Part shown: positions 1 to 6,343 of the stretch, piece after piece
Layout of the letters: the number at the start of each line of letters is the position of its first letter
Position numbering within the stretch: the first letter of the stretch is position 1
From: Acidimicrobiales bacterium
GTDB taxonomy: Bacteria; Actinomycetota; Acidimicrobiia; Acidimicrobiales; JABEUL01
Assembly (NCBI GenBank): GCA_013044465.1
Contig: JABEUL010000037.1
Location: forward strand, 1-16,010
Length of the DNA stretch: 16,010 bases
Direction: 5' to 3'
Notes under the pieces: generated by a model
Database searches by the model: none
Seen by the model: the letters and a program-made list of their open reading frames with translations, nothing else
Told to the model about the DNA's origin: nothing
Program-made: the position numbers and the translations under genes

Positions 1-315
1 ACCTGGTTCCCAGGGATTGTCGAGGTCAAAGTAGAGGGTCAAATGCGAGTAATCAAAACTAACGCTGACTTAGAGATGCCCGAGGAAATCCTTACAAATG
101 ACTTTATTTCCAGGAGATTTCAGTACAAAATCACCTCTCCTATGTTTCAAGAGCATCTATCGACTATTGACGTGATCGAACTGGGACCTATGGATTCGTT
201 AGTCATATATGGGGTAGACGCGGTGCCTGCCATGTTGGGACTTGCAATTGCCGGAGGAGCTAGTGGAGCTTTATCACGGCTTAAAGAAATTTTCGAAGGA
301 GATAAAAATGGGTAG
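1..315 (+). CDS. C-terminal 104 residues of an unidentified protein (5' end outside the window)
   Basis: The reading frame is open from the first base and ends with TAG at 313-315, so an internal ATG at 43 should not be taken as the start. The visible part is a charged stretch, a segment with short predicted beta strands (around ITSPMF and DVIELG), then a hydrophobic Ala/Gly-rich helix (VPAMLGLAIAGGASGAL) and a charged tail. No signature motif identifies the family. A faint resemblance to the C-terminal part of M55 D-aminopeptidases is only a guess. The stop lies inside the first codons of the sulfatase (8-nt overlap), and the sulfatase ribosome-binding site is inside this gene, so the two are almost certainly co-transcribed and translationally coupled. 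Confidence 0.7.
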   Translation, partial: TWFPGIVEVKVEGQMRVIKTNADLEMPEEILTNDFISRRFQYKITSPMFQEHLSTIDVIELGPMDSLVIYGVDAVPAMLGLAIAGGASGALSRLKEIFEGDKNG

Positions 316-1852
316 AAAAATTTTGTTCGTAACAACGGACCAACAACGCTACGACACTCTGCAGTGCAATGGTGGCCTGCTCTCTAGAACTCCAGTAGTC
401 AATGCCCTTGCAAGTAGGGGGATTCGATATGAACGCGCAATTCCTCAGAGCGTCGTTTGTATGCCATCGCGATCAACCATGTTGACTGGCCAGTACCCAA
501 GCACACACGGTGTTTGGATGAACGGAGTCCCGCTTCCAATTGAAGCGCCATCAGTTGCAAAACTACTTCACGATAGCGGATATAGGACTGCGTTAATCGG
601 CAAGGCACACTTTGAGCCTTACTTTGATCCCTTTATGCGATTTGAAGAAAATGAACAAGCCAGAATTGGCACCATACCTCCTAAGGGGACTCACCGAGGA
701 TTTGAGCACCTCGAGTTTGCTACTCATGGAATAATGGGTGGACTTCATTATTCGAGGTGGTTGCTCAATGAACATCCTGAAAGCCTAGGAGGATTTTTCT
801 CGGTTTTAGATGGCGACTTTGAGGTTAATGCTCAAGGAGGCGGAGAAACCGGAGCTCCCCAGGTGAAGGTAAATCCAATTCCGAAGGAGTGGTATCACAC
901 GGATTGGGTTGCAGATAGAACCATCGATTGGCTCAACTCATTAAACCCGGAAGACGACTGGTTTTGTTGGATGAGTTTCCCAGATCCGCACCATCCCTGG
1001 GATCCTCCCGAGAGCGAAGTTTCAAGAGTTAATTGGAAAGATGTTGACCTTCCTCGCGGCTACCCTGAAAATAGCAGTGAAAGAGAAGCTATCTTAGATG
1101 CTAAACCAAGACATTGGAAGATGTGGTATGAAGGCGAGCTTGTATCGAACTATGAAGCCCCAGCCAAGTGGGTACCTAAGACCCTTACTACAGATCAGAT
1201 AAGGGAAATTAATGCGAGAAATGCTGTGGAAGTTGAGTTGATAGATGAAGCGTTGGGAAGAGTAATAAAAGCCATAGAAAGTCGTGGTTGGACTGATGAC
1301 GTTGACGTGATATTTACTACAGACCACGGCGAGTTACAGGGAGATTTTGGTTTGATGTTCAAAGGCCCTTACCATGTAGATTCACTCATGAGACTGCCCT
1401 TGATCTGGGCACCTGCAAAAAATGCTGGTATTGAACCATCTGTGGTGACCCAACCGGTTGGATTGATTGATCTGGCTCCCACGTTTTGTGACATTGCAGA
1501 TATAGCTACACCTGATTGGATGCAAGGCAAATCTCTTCCGATAGGACCGAGCGACACAGAAGGATTAGATAGATCTCCGGTTTTAACTGAGTGGGACAGC
1601 GAACTATTTGGTGTCGGAGTTCACTTAAGAACCATTACAAGAGATAACTATGTCTTAACTAAATGTCTTCCTGGAACTGTTCACACGGGCTCAGAAGGCG
1701 AGCTTTACAACTTGGAAGATGATCCGCTACAGCGGGTTAATCTCTGGGATGATGCTGGATATAGCGCAATTAAAAGTGAGCTACTAACCAACTTGGTTGA
1801 TCTTGAGCCTCCACAGCATTCGCCGAAAATAGATGTAGTTGCTCCCGTTTAG
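308..1852 (+). CDS. Type I (formylglycine-dependent) sulfatase, alkaline phosphatase superfamily
   Basis: Predicted 514-aa sulfate or phosphonate ester hydrolase. Seen: an N-terminal metal-binding strand FVTTDQQR (Asp11), the sulfatase signature VCMPSRSTMLTGQYPSTHG with Cys51 in C-x-P-x-R followed by LTG, and the second metal site FTTDHGE (Asp339, His340), followed by a Lys in GLMFKGP. Family knowledge: the Cys of C-x-P-x-R is oxidised to formylglycine by a formylglycine-generating enzyme and becomes the catalytic nucleophile; a divalent metal is held by the Asp/His residues. The start at 308 is chosen over an in-frame ATG at 242 because AAGGAGAT (296-303) lies just upstream and the protein then begins directly with the first beta strand. 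There is no signal peptide, so it is probably cytoplasmic. The substrate is not evident; relatives act on choline sulfate, aryl sulfates, glycan sulfates or phosphonate monoesters. Length is normal for the family. Confidence 0.93.
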   Translation: MGRKILFVTTDQQRYDTLQCNGGLLSRTPVVNALASRGIRYERAIPQSVVCMPSRSTMLTGQYPSTHGVWMNGVPLPIEAPSVAKLLHDSGYRTALIGKAHFEPYFDPFMRFEENEQARIGTIPPKGTHRGFEHLEFATHGIMGGLHYSRWLLNEHPESLGGFFSVLDGDFEVNAQGGGETGAPQVKVNPIPKEWYHTDWVADRTIDWLNSLNPEDDWFCWMSFPDPHHPWDPPESEVSRVNWKDVDLPRGYPENSSEREAILDAKPRHWKMWYEGELVSNYEAPAKWVPKTLTTDQIREINARNAVEVELIDEALGRVIKAIESRGWTDDVDVIFTTDHGELQGDFGLMFKGPYHVDSLMRLPLIWAPAKNAGIEPSVVTQPVGLIDLAPTFCDIADIATPDWMQGKSLPIGPSDTEGLDRSPVLTEWDSELFGVGVHLRTITRDNYVLTKCLPGTVHTGSEGELYNLEDDPLQRVNLWDDAGYSAIKSELLTNLVDLEPPQHSPKIDVVAPV

Positions 1853-1942
1853 GATAGGTGGAAAGTGATGGAGCTATTGTCGAAAGCAAGACAAGGCTTT
1901 TACTCTCGGCATGAAACCTAGCAGCAAAGGTTTAGGCCAGCA

Positions 1943-1990
1943 TTAGAAGTCAAGTTACTCTGGAACTTCTAACAAATCGCAATTAGAAGT
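1943..1990. repeat. Three alternating copies of TTAGAAGT in a convergent intergenic gap
   Basis: TTAGAAGT occurs at 1943-1950, its exact reverse complement at 1965-1972, and the direct form again at 1983-1990. The middle copy can pair with either neighbour (loops of 14 and 10 nt), giving two mutually exclusive 8-bp hairpins. No T-run follows on either strand, so it is not a standard intrinsic terminator. The gap 1853-2075 lies between the end of the sulfatase and the end of the lipoprotein gene. I see no credible gene in it. Confidence 0.45.
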
Positions 1991-2075
1991 ATTCTCGCTC
2001 TTTGGATTATTTGCAGAGCCAGTTAATATACCAGCCTGAAATATTAGTAAGACTATGTCTAACTTGTAAAAGGTT

Positions 2076-3485
2076 TTATGACCTGGCAACCCTCGCCCAA
2101 CCTACGATAGGTGAAAACTGGTTAGTAACGGTAGATACACTTTGGCCAGAGGAGGAAACCTGCGATATTGGCGATCCGGACTGGTCGTAGCAGTTAACTT
2201 GAAGTGGGTGTTGCAGTGTTGCTTGGATATAAGGTAATGCACTTGGATCGAGACCACCAATTGCATTGGTTATCTCTTGTTGAATATTTAATGACTTGCC
2301 GGTTGAAGAGTAAGGCGAGGCATTTTGATTAATAAATGACCATGGCACTTGGCACTCAACTTGGCCGGCTGGCGGCAGTGTCTGATAGCTTGAAGTGAAA
2401 TTGACCGTAAAGGTCACACAACCTGTTGAATTATCTACTGACTTTGACACTTCGACTCCTGGACGAACGTCGAAAGCATAAGAAATTTGCAAGTTAGTGC
2501 CAGTCCCGCTTGGTGCACACACCGTAAAGGGCTGTGGGGCAACTGTGCTTGGTGCAATGATCATTGGCACCGAAATAGGAGTGGTGGTCTTATTTGTGGC
2601 TACGCCAACAACGGTATTGACTAAGTAAGTTGGAATAAGTGGAACATCACTTTTCGATGTTAGAAGTGATGGATTGTTCACTTGGCTAGAAAGAGCAGGA
2701 TTTGAGTTGTAAAGTTCGCTTGGAAGGTAGGGGTTGTAAAAAGCGTGAACTACCGAGGCATTTCCCGTGACGTGGCCAAAAGCCAAAAATGAGAGTTCGT
2801 GGAGTTCTGAGTGGAAATCAGGGTGGCCACAATCAATAACCCAATCTCCTTGGGCGGCGATTGAATCACCTTTTTGTGGGATGAATCCAGGGACAATGGA
2901 TGACTCCGCAGCTGTAGCATAATCAGTCCATGCCATGGTGGATGGAACGCTTTGAGTCAAAGGATCGCTTACTACATGGGGGAATTCACCCATTTGGACC
3001 TCAATGTGAACGTCCCCTTTGGGTGTACCTGATCCGGTACCGACGTTTTGGCCAAGTTTCAAATATGGGCTGGCAAGTGACATGTCCATTGAAAAGTCAC
3101 CCCCGAAAGAGTGGTCAAATGGAAGGTCCACATTTCCTCCGCCTGAGTTAACTACAGTTCCAGAAGCTTCCATCTGCTTGGGCATTCCATTTGCAAGGGG
3201 CTTGATTGGCCCATAGTGCTTAGTTATCTTGGCATTAGTTGGGCCAGTGTATTGAATTTCTGCAATAAATCCGTACTTATTGTTCCCACAGGCCTTTAGT
3301 GCATTTGCTGTTGAAATTGGCCCGTTGAAAGAAACCGCACTAGTCGAGTTAAATGCTACAACTGGCATTGGAGTAGATCCTGTGCTCGTCGAATTGTTAG
3401 TGGTCGATGAACAAGATGCAGCAATTAACGTGGTCAACCCCAAGGTTGATACTGCCAGCAGCCTTCTAATACTTTTGCGTCGCAA
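2076..3485 (-). CDS. Predicted secreted lipoprotein of unknown function
   Basis: A 469-aa protein if translation starts at TTG 3485; the frame is open to a GTG at 3533 (485 aa). The TTG is preferred because GGGGAG (3497-3492) sits 6 nt upstream and the product begins with a textbook export signal: basic N-region RRKSIRR, hydrophobic core LLAVSTLGLTTLIA, then a lipobox-like AAS|C at Cys25, followed by a Ser/Thr/Asn-rich linker. The lipobox has Ala rather than Leu at -3, so lipidation is likely but not certain. The mature part is rich in beta-type sequence. Around residues 216-235 there is a striking DCGHPDFHSELHE segment with three His, one Cys and acidic residues, which could be a metal or active site (inference). 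It is followed by an aromatic HAFYNPYLPSELYN motif. No named family is recognised. It lies 180 bp downstream of the SRAP gene on the same strand but seems to have its own promoter. Confidence 0.85.
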   Translation of the reverse strand: MRRKSIRRLLAVSTLGLTTLIAASCSSTTNNSTSTGSTPMPVVAFNSTSAVSFNGPISTANALKACGNNKYGFIAEIQYTGPTNAKITKHYGPIKPLANGMPKQMEASGTVVNSGGGNVDLPFDHSFGGDFSMDMSLASPYLKLGQNVGTGSGTPKGDVHIEVQMGEFPHVVSDPLTQSVPSTMAWTDYATAAESSIVPGFIPQKGDSIAAQGDWVIDCGHPDFHSELHELSFLAFGHVTGNASVVHAFYNPYLPSELYNSNPALSSQVNNPSLLTSKSDVPLIPTYLVNTVVGVATNKTTTPISVPMIIAPSTVAPQPFTVCAPSGTGTNLQISYAFDVRPGVEVSKSVDNSTGCVTFTVNFTSSYQTLPPAGQVECQVPWSFINQNASPYSSTGKSLNIQQEITNAIGGLDPSALPYIQATLQHPLQVNCYDQSGSPISQVSSSGQSVSTVTNQFSPIVGWARVARS

Positions 3486-3491
3486 TTTATA

Positions 3492-3497
3492 CTCCCC
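3492..3497 (-). promoter_or_regulatory. Ribosome-binding site deciding a TTG start
   Basis: Read on the minus strand, GGGGAG lies 6 nt before TTG 3485. The upstream GTG at 3533 has no comparable Shine-Dalgarno sequence, and starting there would put 16 polar residues in front of the signal peptide. Confidence 0.65.
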
Positions 3498-3598
3498 TAT
3501 TTGAGTGTCCAAACTCCAACTCCAATTTTCCACAGATGCTGGTGCAAGGACGATTGCTATTAATTTTTAATTTTTGAAGTCCACCTGACTCCAAGAAC

Positions 3599-3627
3599 AT
3601 GCTAATTGAGAAACAGCAGGTGGTCAA
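3599..3627 (-). promoter_or_regulatory. Candidate sigma70-type promoter of the lipoprotein gene
   Basis: On the minus strand a -35 box TTGACC (3627-3622, 5 of 6 consensus) is separated by exactly 17 nt from a -10 box TAGCAT (3604-3599, 4 of 6). It lies between the SRAP stop and the lipoprotein start and would leave an untranslated leader of about 105 nt. Assigned by consensus only. Confidence 0.4.
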
Positions 3628-3665
3628 GCAACTACTAGGAGAGAGCTCTTTAACCTCTGAAATTG

Positions 3666-4391
3666 CTAATTCACTATAGGTGTAATTAGTTCTTCCCCAT
3701 TGTTTGTGGGTGAATTGACCTTCGTAGAGACAATATAGGTACTTAAAATGGCATCGGGAGGTGGATTGAAGATTTCTGCCAACGCATCGCTTGGAAGTTG
3801 ACTTTCTCCAAGCCACATTTGCCAAAGGCTGGGGTCTACGATAACGGGCATTCGATCATGGATAGGTTTCATGAAATTATTGGCCGCAGTGGTAATAATT
3901 GTGAAAGTGGTCAACTCGATCTCACTATTTTTATCTCGCCAAAAATCCCAAAGTCCAGCCAAGGCAAGCAAGTCCCCGTTACTACGGTTTATGTAGTGAG
4001 GGACTTTCGAAGATTTTACTGACGCCTTGTTCTTCAACTCTTGGCTTTTATCACTTGCCTCCGGGATTTTTGACCATTCATAGAATCCGTCAGCTGGAAC
4101 AATGCATCTCTTAGATTTAATTAGATTTCTAAAGAATGGTTTTTCAGACAAAGTTTCAGAACGCGCATTTATTGGCCGATTTAAAGTCTTGATATCTTTT
4201 GCCCAAGCTGGCACCAAACCCCAATTTGCCTTTTCTATTCTATTTCTCTTCTCCGATTCGACAACAATTAGCACATCTTGTCCTGGTGCAACATTCCACG
4301 ATGGAGAGGATTCTGTACTTGGAGGATCTGGAATATCAAACAATTTCATCAAATTCATAGTGGGCATTGATTGGGAAAATCTTCCACACAT
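3666..4391 (-). CDS. SOS response-associated peptidase / abasic-site processing protein (SRAP, YedK/HMCES family)
   Basis: A 241-aa SRAP-domain protein. Family knowledge: the N-terminal Cys2, exposed after removal of Met1, forms a stable thiazolidine crosslink with abasic sites in single-stranded DNA and protects replication forks. Seen: MCGRF at the N-terminus (Cys2), PINARSET with Asn75, CIVPADGFYEW with Glu105, and PIHDRMPVI with His178. These match the catalytic set C2/N75/E105/His of E. coli YedK, with the first three at the same numbers. The ATG at 4391 is chosen, not the ATG at 4436, because Cys must be residue 2 and AAGGAAGAG lies upstream. Between Glu105 and the PHYI strand there is a Lys/Ser-rich insertion of roughly 16 residues relative to E. 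coli YedK. No clear LexA box of the actinobacterial GAAC-N4-GTTC kind was found upstream, so SOS control is not demonstrated. Confidence 0.95.
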   Translation of the reverse strand: MCGRFSQSMPTMNLMKLFDIPDPPSTESSPSWNVAPGQDVLIVVESEKRNRIEKANWGLVPAWAKDIKTLNRPINARSETLSEKPFFRNLIKSKRCIVPADGFYEWSKIPEASDKSQELKNKASVKSSKVPHYINRSNGDLLALAGLWDFWRDKNSEIELTTFTIITTAANNFMKPIHDRMPVIVDPSLWQMWLGESQLPSDALAEIFNPPPDAILSTYIVSTKVNSPTNNGEELITPIVN

Positions 4392-4518
4392 TATTAGTCT
4401 CTTCCTTAGATAGCTAAAACAGGTACGCAATACCATGCTACCGAGTCCTAGTACTGCAAAGCTGACGAAAATAGGTGAAATTACCTGCCAGTCTCTTGGC
4501 CTAAGCAGATATTGCCGC

Positions 4519-4527
4519 TGTTACAAT
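4519..4527 (+). promoter_or_regulatory. Candidate extended -10 promoter of the 74-aa gene
   Basis: TGTTACAAT is an extended -10 element (TG-N-TACAAT, 5 of 6 in the hexamer). There is no good -35 at 17 nt, as often seen with extended -10 promoters. Transcription would begin near 4534, leaving about 28 nt before the ATG. Confidence 0.35.
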
Positions 4528-4561
4528 TGTACTTGGAGAAAATAGTTAGAGGCAGGTTGAA

Positions 4562-4786
4562 ATGCTTAAAAAGTATGACAGGTCCGTAAGATGTAGAAAC
4601 GGTCACGTTTTCACAACAATTTGGGTGCCTTTGGCCTCATTCAAAGCCGCAAGACTTTGCTTCAAACGTTACCAGCACTGTCCTGTTGGTCACCACTGGA
4701 GCATGATTGAAAAAATTGATTCCTCTAACGCTACAACTGATGAATTAGCAAGAGCAAGTGAAGTACATGACGTTAGAATTCCATAG
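4562..4786 (+). CDS. Small Cys/His-rich conserved hypothetical protein (74 aa), zinc-ribbon-like
   Basis: Starts at ATG 4562 after a modest purine-rich site (GAGGCAGG). Seen: RCRNGH with Cys11 and His15, Cys33, a second knuckle-like HCPVGHHW with Cys40, and the C-terminal motif EVHDVRIP. The paired C-x-x-G-H and C-P-V-G-H-H elements suggest a small metal-binding fold. The arrangement (C-x-x-GH ... TTIW ... FKA ... RYQ-CPVG-HW ... DVRIP) resembles short uncharacterised proteins I associate with Actinobacteria; that is recognition from memory, not a search. It is divergent from SRAP, with 170 bp between the two start codons. It has no signal peptide or membrane segment, so it should be cytoplasmic. 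Function unknown. Confidence 0.8.
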   Translation: MLKKYDRSVRCRNGHVFTTIWVPLASFKAARLCFKRYQHCPVGHHWSMIEKIDSSNATTDELARASEVHDVRIP

Positions 4787-4839
4787 TTGAATTCAGCTTG
4801 AGCGGTAGAGAAGTGGTGGCAAGGGTTTAATACCTCGCA

Positions 4840-5028
4840 ATGTTTTTCTCGGTTTTTTGGGGAACAGAAAGTTTCACCAAAATGTGGTGGAAGGCAATTG
4901 ACAAGAACAATATTACTGGGAGTTTGAATTTGTGGCGTGGAATAAATGTCGCATTGGGAGACCGCTTAAATGATCTCCCTAGTCACCCAAGGCAAGAGTG
5001 TCTAATTGAATTATCTCTCGAAGAATAA
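4840..5028 (+). CDS. Doubtful small ORF (62 aa)
   Basis: An ATG-initiated ORF of 62 codons in an otherwise empty 313-bp gap between two plus-strand genes, ending 71 bp before the next likely start. The product is Trp/Phe-rich at the N-terminus (FSVFWG, MWWKAI) and acidic at the C-terminus, with one Cys and no recognised family. A purine run AAGGG lies 14 nt upstream of the ATG, too far for a normal ribosome-binding site. It may be spurious. Apart from this ORF I see nothing else in 4787-5099. Confidence 0.22.
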   Translation: MFFSVFWGTESFTKMWWKAIDKNNITGSLNLWRGINVALGDRLNDLPSHPRQECLIELSLEE

Positions 5029-5099
5029 GCGTATTTCATGGAAATTTGAAAATCGAGCTTAATATTTTGCAGCAAATGCATAAGATTGAGCGTGAATAT

Positions 5100-6053
5100 A
5101 TGGTGAAAAGTAAATTGGTTTTGGATTTACCCAAAATTGGGCTAATTTTGTGCATATCTTTGGTGGCTGTGTTTTTCGCCACAAGTAGCGGGACAATGGT
5201 TTCGATCCAAAAAGTGAAGGTTTCCCAAAAGCTCCCAGAAAGCACAACTTCAACGCCTATTCAAATACCAGTCCAGCCGCAACAGGCTAATGTGTCAGGC
5301 TCCAGATTTATCATCCCTACTGAACTTGACAATGGCGACGTTGTAATCGACCCAGCCTCATTAAAATCAACGCCCAAATTTACGCTAAATGATCTCATAT
5401 CGAAGTTTGGAGAAAATTTTCCTTCTCCATCGCATCCAGTAATCGTCGGCTATGGTCTAGTGACCGTTGCTGACAAAGTTTCACTTCCAGAGGTAAAGCC
5501 ACAGCCACCAACAACCTACGGAGAATCGAACTTACCTAAATTTAAGTCCGAGCTAGCTTGGGTGGAACTTATGCAACAAAATGGAGCCATTAACTGCCCA
5601 TTTATTAAGTCCATTCCAGGCAAGTCGCCTCCTACGGTTCCAGCCCAGTGGCAGTCACTGAATTGGACGGTCTTAATCGTAGATGCCAACAGTGGCACGA
5701 AATCTCTCTTGTATAAGAGCCCCAGTGATTTCTGCGAGATGTCAGTGGGTGCCGAAGTGACCACTCCCTATATAAGAGTGTCCATTCAGTGGAACGTGGA
5801 ACAAGGCTCTGGTGTCCTTGAGGCGTATTATCCCTACTGTGCAAGTACCGATGGGTACTCCTTTTCAGGAAATTCACGAAATCAAACCGGGATGCTAAGC
5901 GTAACAGCTGTAGTCCCTGGAGACCTGCCAGCACAAGGTTGCCTTAGCTCTGGTTGGAGAGAAGTGACAAGCGCTCCAAGCGGTTTCTCGGGAGTGGCAT
6001 GGGCTAATATCACCCATTTGCCGGTCGGTCCAATATCCTGGAATTCAATTTAG
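5100..6053 (+). CDS. Membrane-anchored or exported protein of unknown function
   Basis: A 317-aa protein from ATG 5100. The frame is open upstream with alternatives at TTG 5046 and ATG 5076, none with a clear ribosome-binding site. ATG 5100 gives the most natural export signal: a short basic start (MVKSK), then a hydrophobic segment IGLILCISLVAVFFA at about residues 13-28, which could be an uncleaved anchor or a signal peptide. It is followed by a Gln/Pro/Thr linker (residues 40-65). The rest is an extracytoplasmic domain with four Cys (in INCPF, DFCEM, PYCAS and QGCLSSG), possibly two disulfides, and sequence that looks mainly beta. No known domain recognised. It faces the ABC operon across a 290-bp convergent gap. 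Confidence 0.8.
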   Translation: MVKSKLVLDLPKIGLILCISLVAVFFATSSGTMVSIQKVKVSQKLPESTTSTPIQIPVQPQQANVSGSRFIIPTELDNGDVVIDPASLKSTPKFTLNDLISKFGENFPSPSHPVIVGYGLVTVADKVSLPEVKPQPPTTYGESNLPKFKSELAWVELMQQNGAINCPFIKSIPGKSPPTVPAQWQSLNWTVLIVDANSGTKSLLYKSPSDFCEMSVGAEVTTPYIRVSIQWNVEQGSGVLEAYYPYCASTDGYSFSGNSRNQTGMLSVTAVVPGDLPAQGCLSSGWREVTSAPSGFSGVAWANITHLPVGPISWNSI

Positions 6054-6310
6054 ACATTGCAAGTAATTGAATTATAAGCTTTGTAACTCATTTCGTTAGT
6101 CTGCAGGGCACATGTTAGTTAAACAGATTGAAGTCAAGGCAATGATTGTAACCCAATGACATGAGTTTACGGAATATGTCGGGATAAGTAATGAATTAAA
6201 ATTTCCTTTTCACATGTGTCACAGCACGGTGCCGCCAATATCAACCAAGCTTTGTTAGGCATTAGTTTCGGGGGGCAATTGATGGATTATTGCAATTTGG
6301 ACCTAATCAG

Positions 6311-6330
6311 AAAAATCTCAAGTTGAGATT
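6311..6330 (-). terminator. Intrinsic terminator of the ABC exporter operon
   Basis: On the minus strand AATCTCAA-C-TTGAGATT forms an inverted repeat (6330-6314; realistically a 6-bp stem with a 5-nt loop) running into a T-run (6315-6311). It lies 14 nt after the permease stop codon, the expected place and orientation. The remaining 6054-6310, between the two convergent genes, shows no credible gene. Confidence 0.6.
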
Positions 6331-6343
6331 GTTGTAATAAAAG

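Noticed and set aside
1869..1922. 17-codon frame just after the sulfatase
   Set aside because: Although a purine-rich stretch precedes it, it is too short and without recognisable features; such frames are expected by chance.
2002..2190. 62-codon plus-strand frame at the convergent end of the lipoprotein gene
   Set aside because: More than half of it is antisense to the lipoprotein C-terminus, and there is no ribosome-binding site.
3487..3825. 112-codon minus-strand frame rich in Cys overlapping the SRAP 3' end and the intergenic region
   Set aside because: It runs out of frame through the conserved C-terminus of SRAP and into the promoter region of the lipoprotein; the cysteines come from frame-shifted reading.
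4470..4500. AGGTGAAATTACCT palindrome-like sequence upstream of SRAP, considered as an SOS box
   Set aside because: It matches its own reverse complement only partly and does not fit the actinobacterial LexA pattern GAAC-N4-GTTC.
6265..6320. GGGGGG followed by a 14-codon frame (ATG 6281), considered as a leader peptide
   Set aside because: It lies in a convergent gap, is followed by no plus-strand gene and overlaps the minus-strand terminator.
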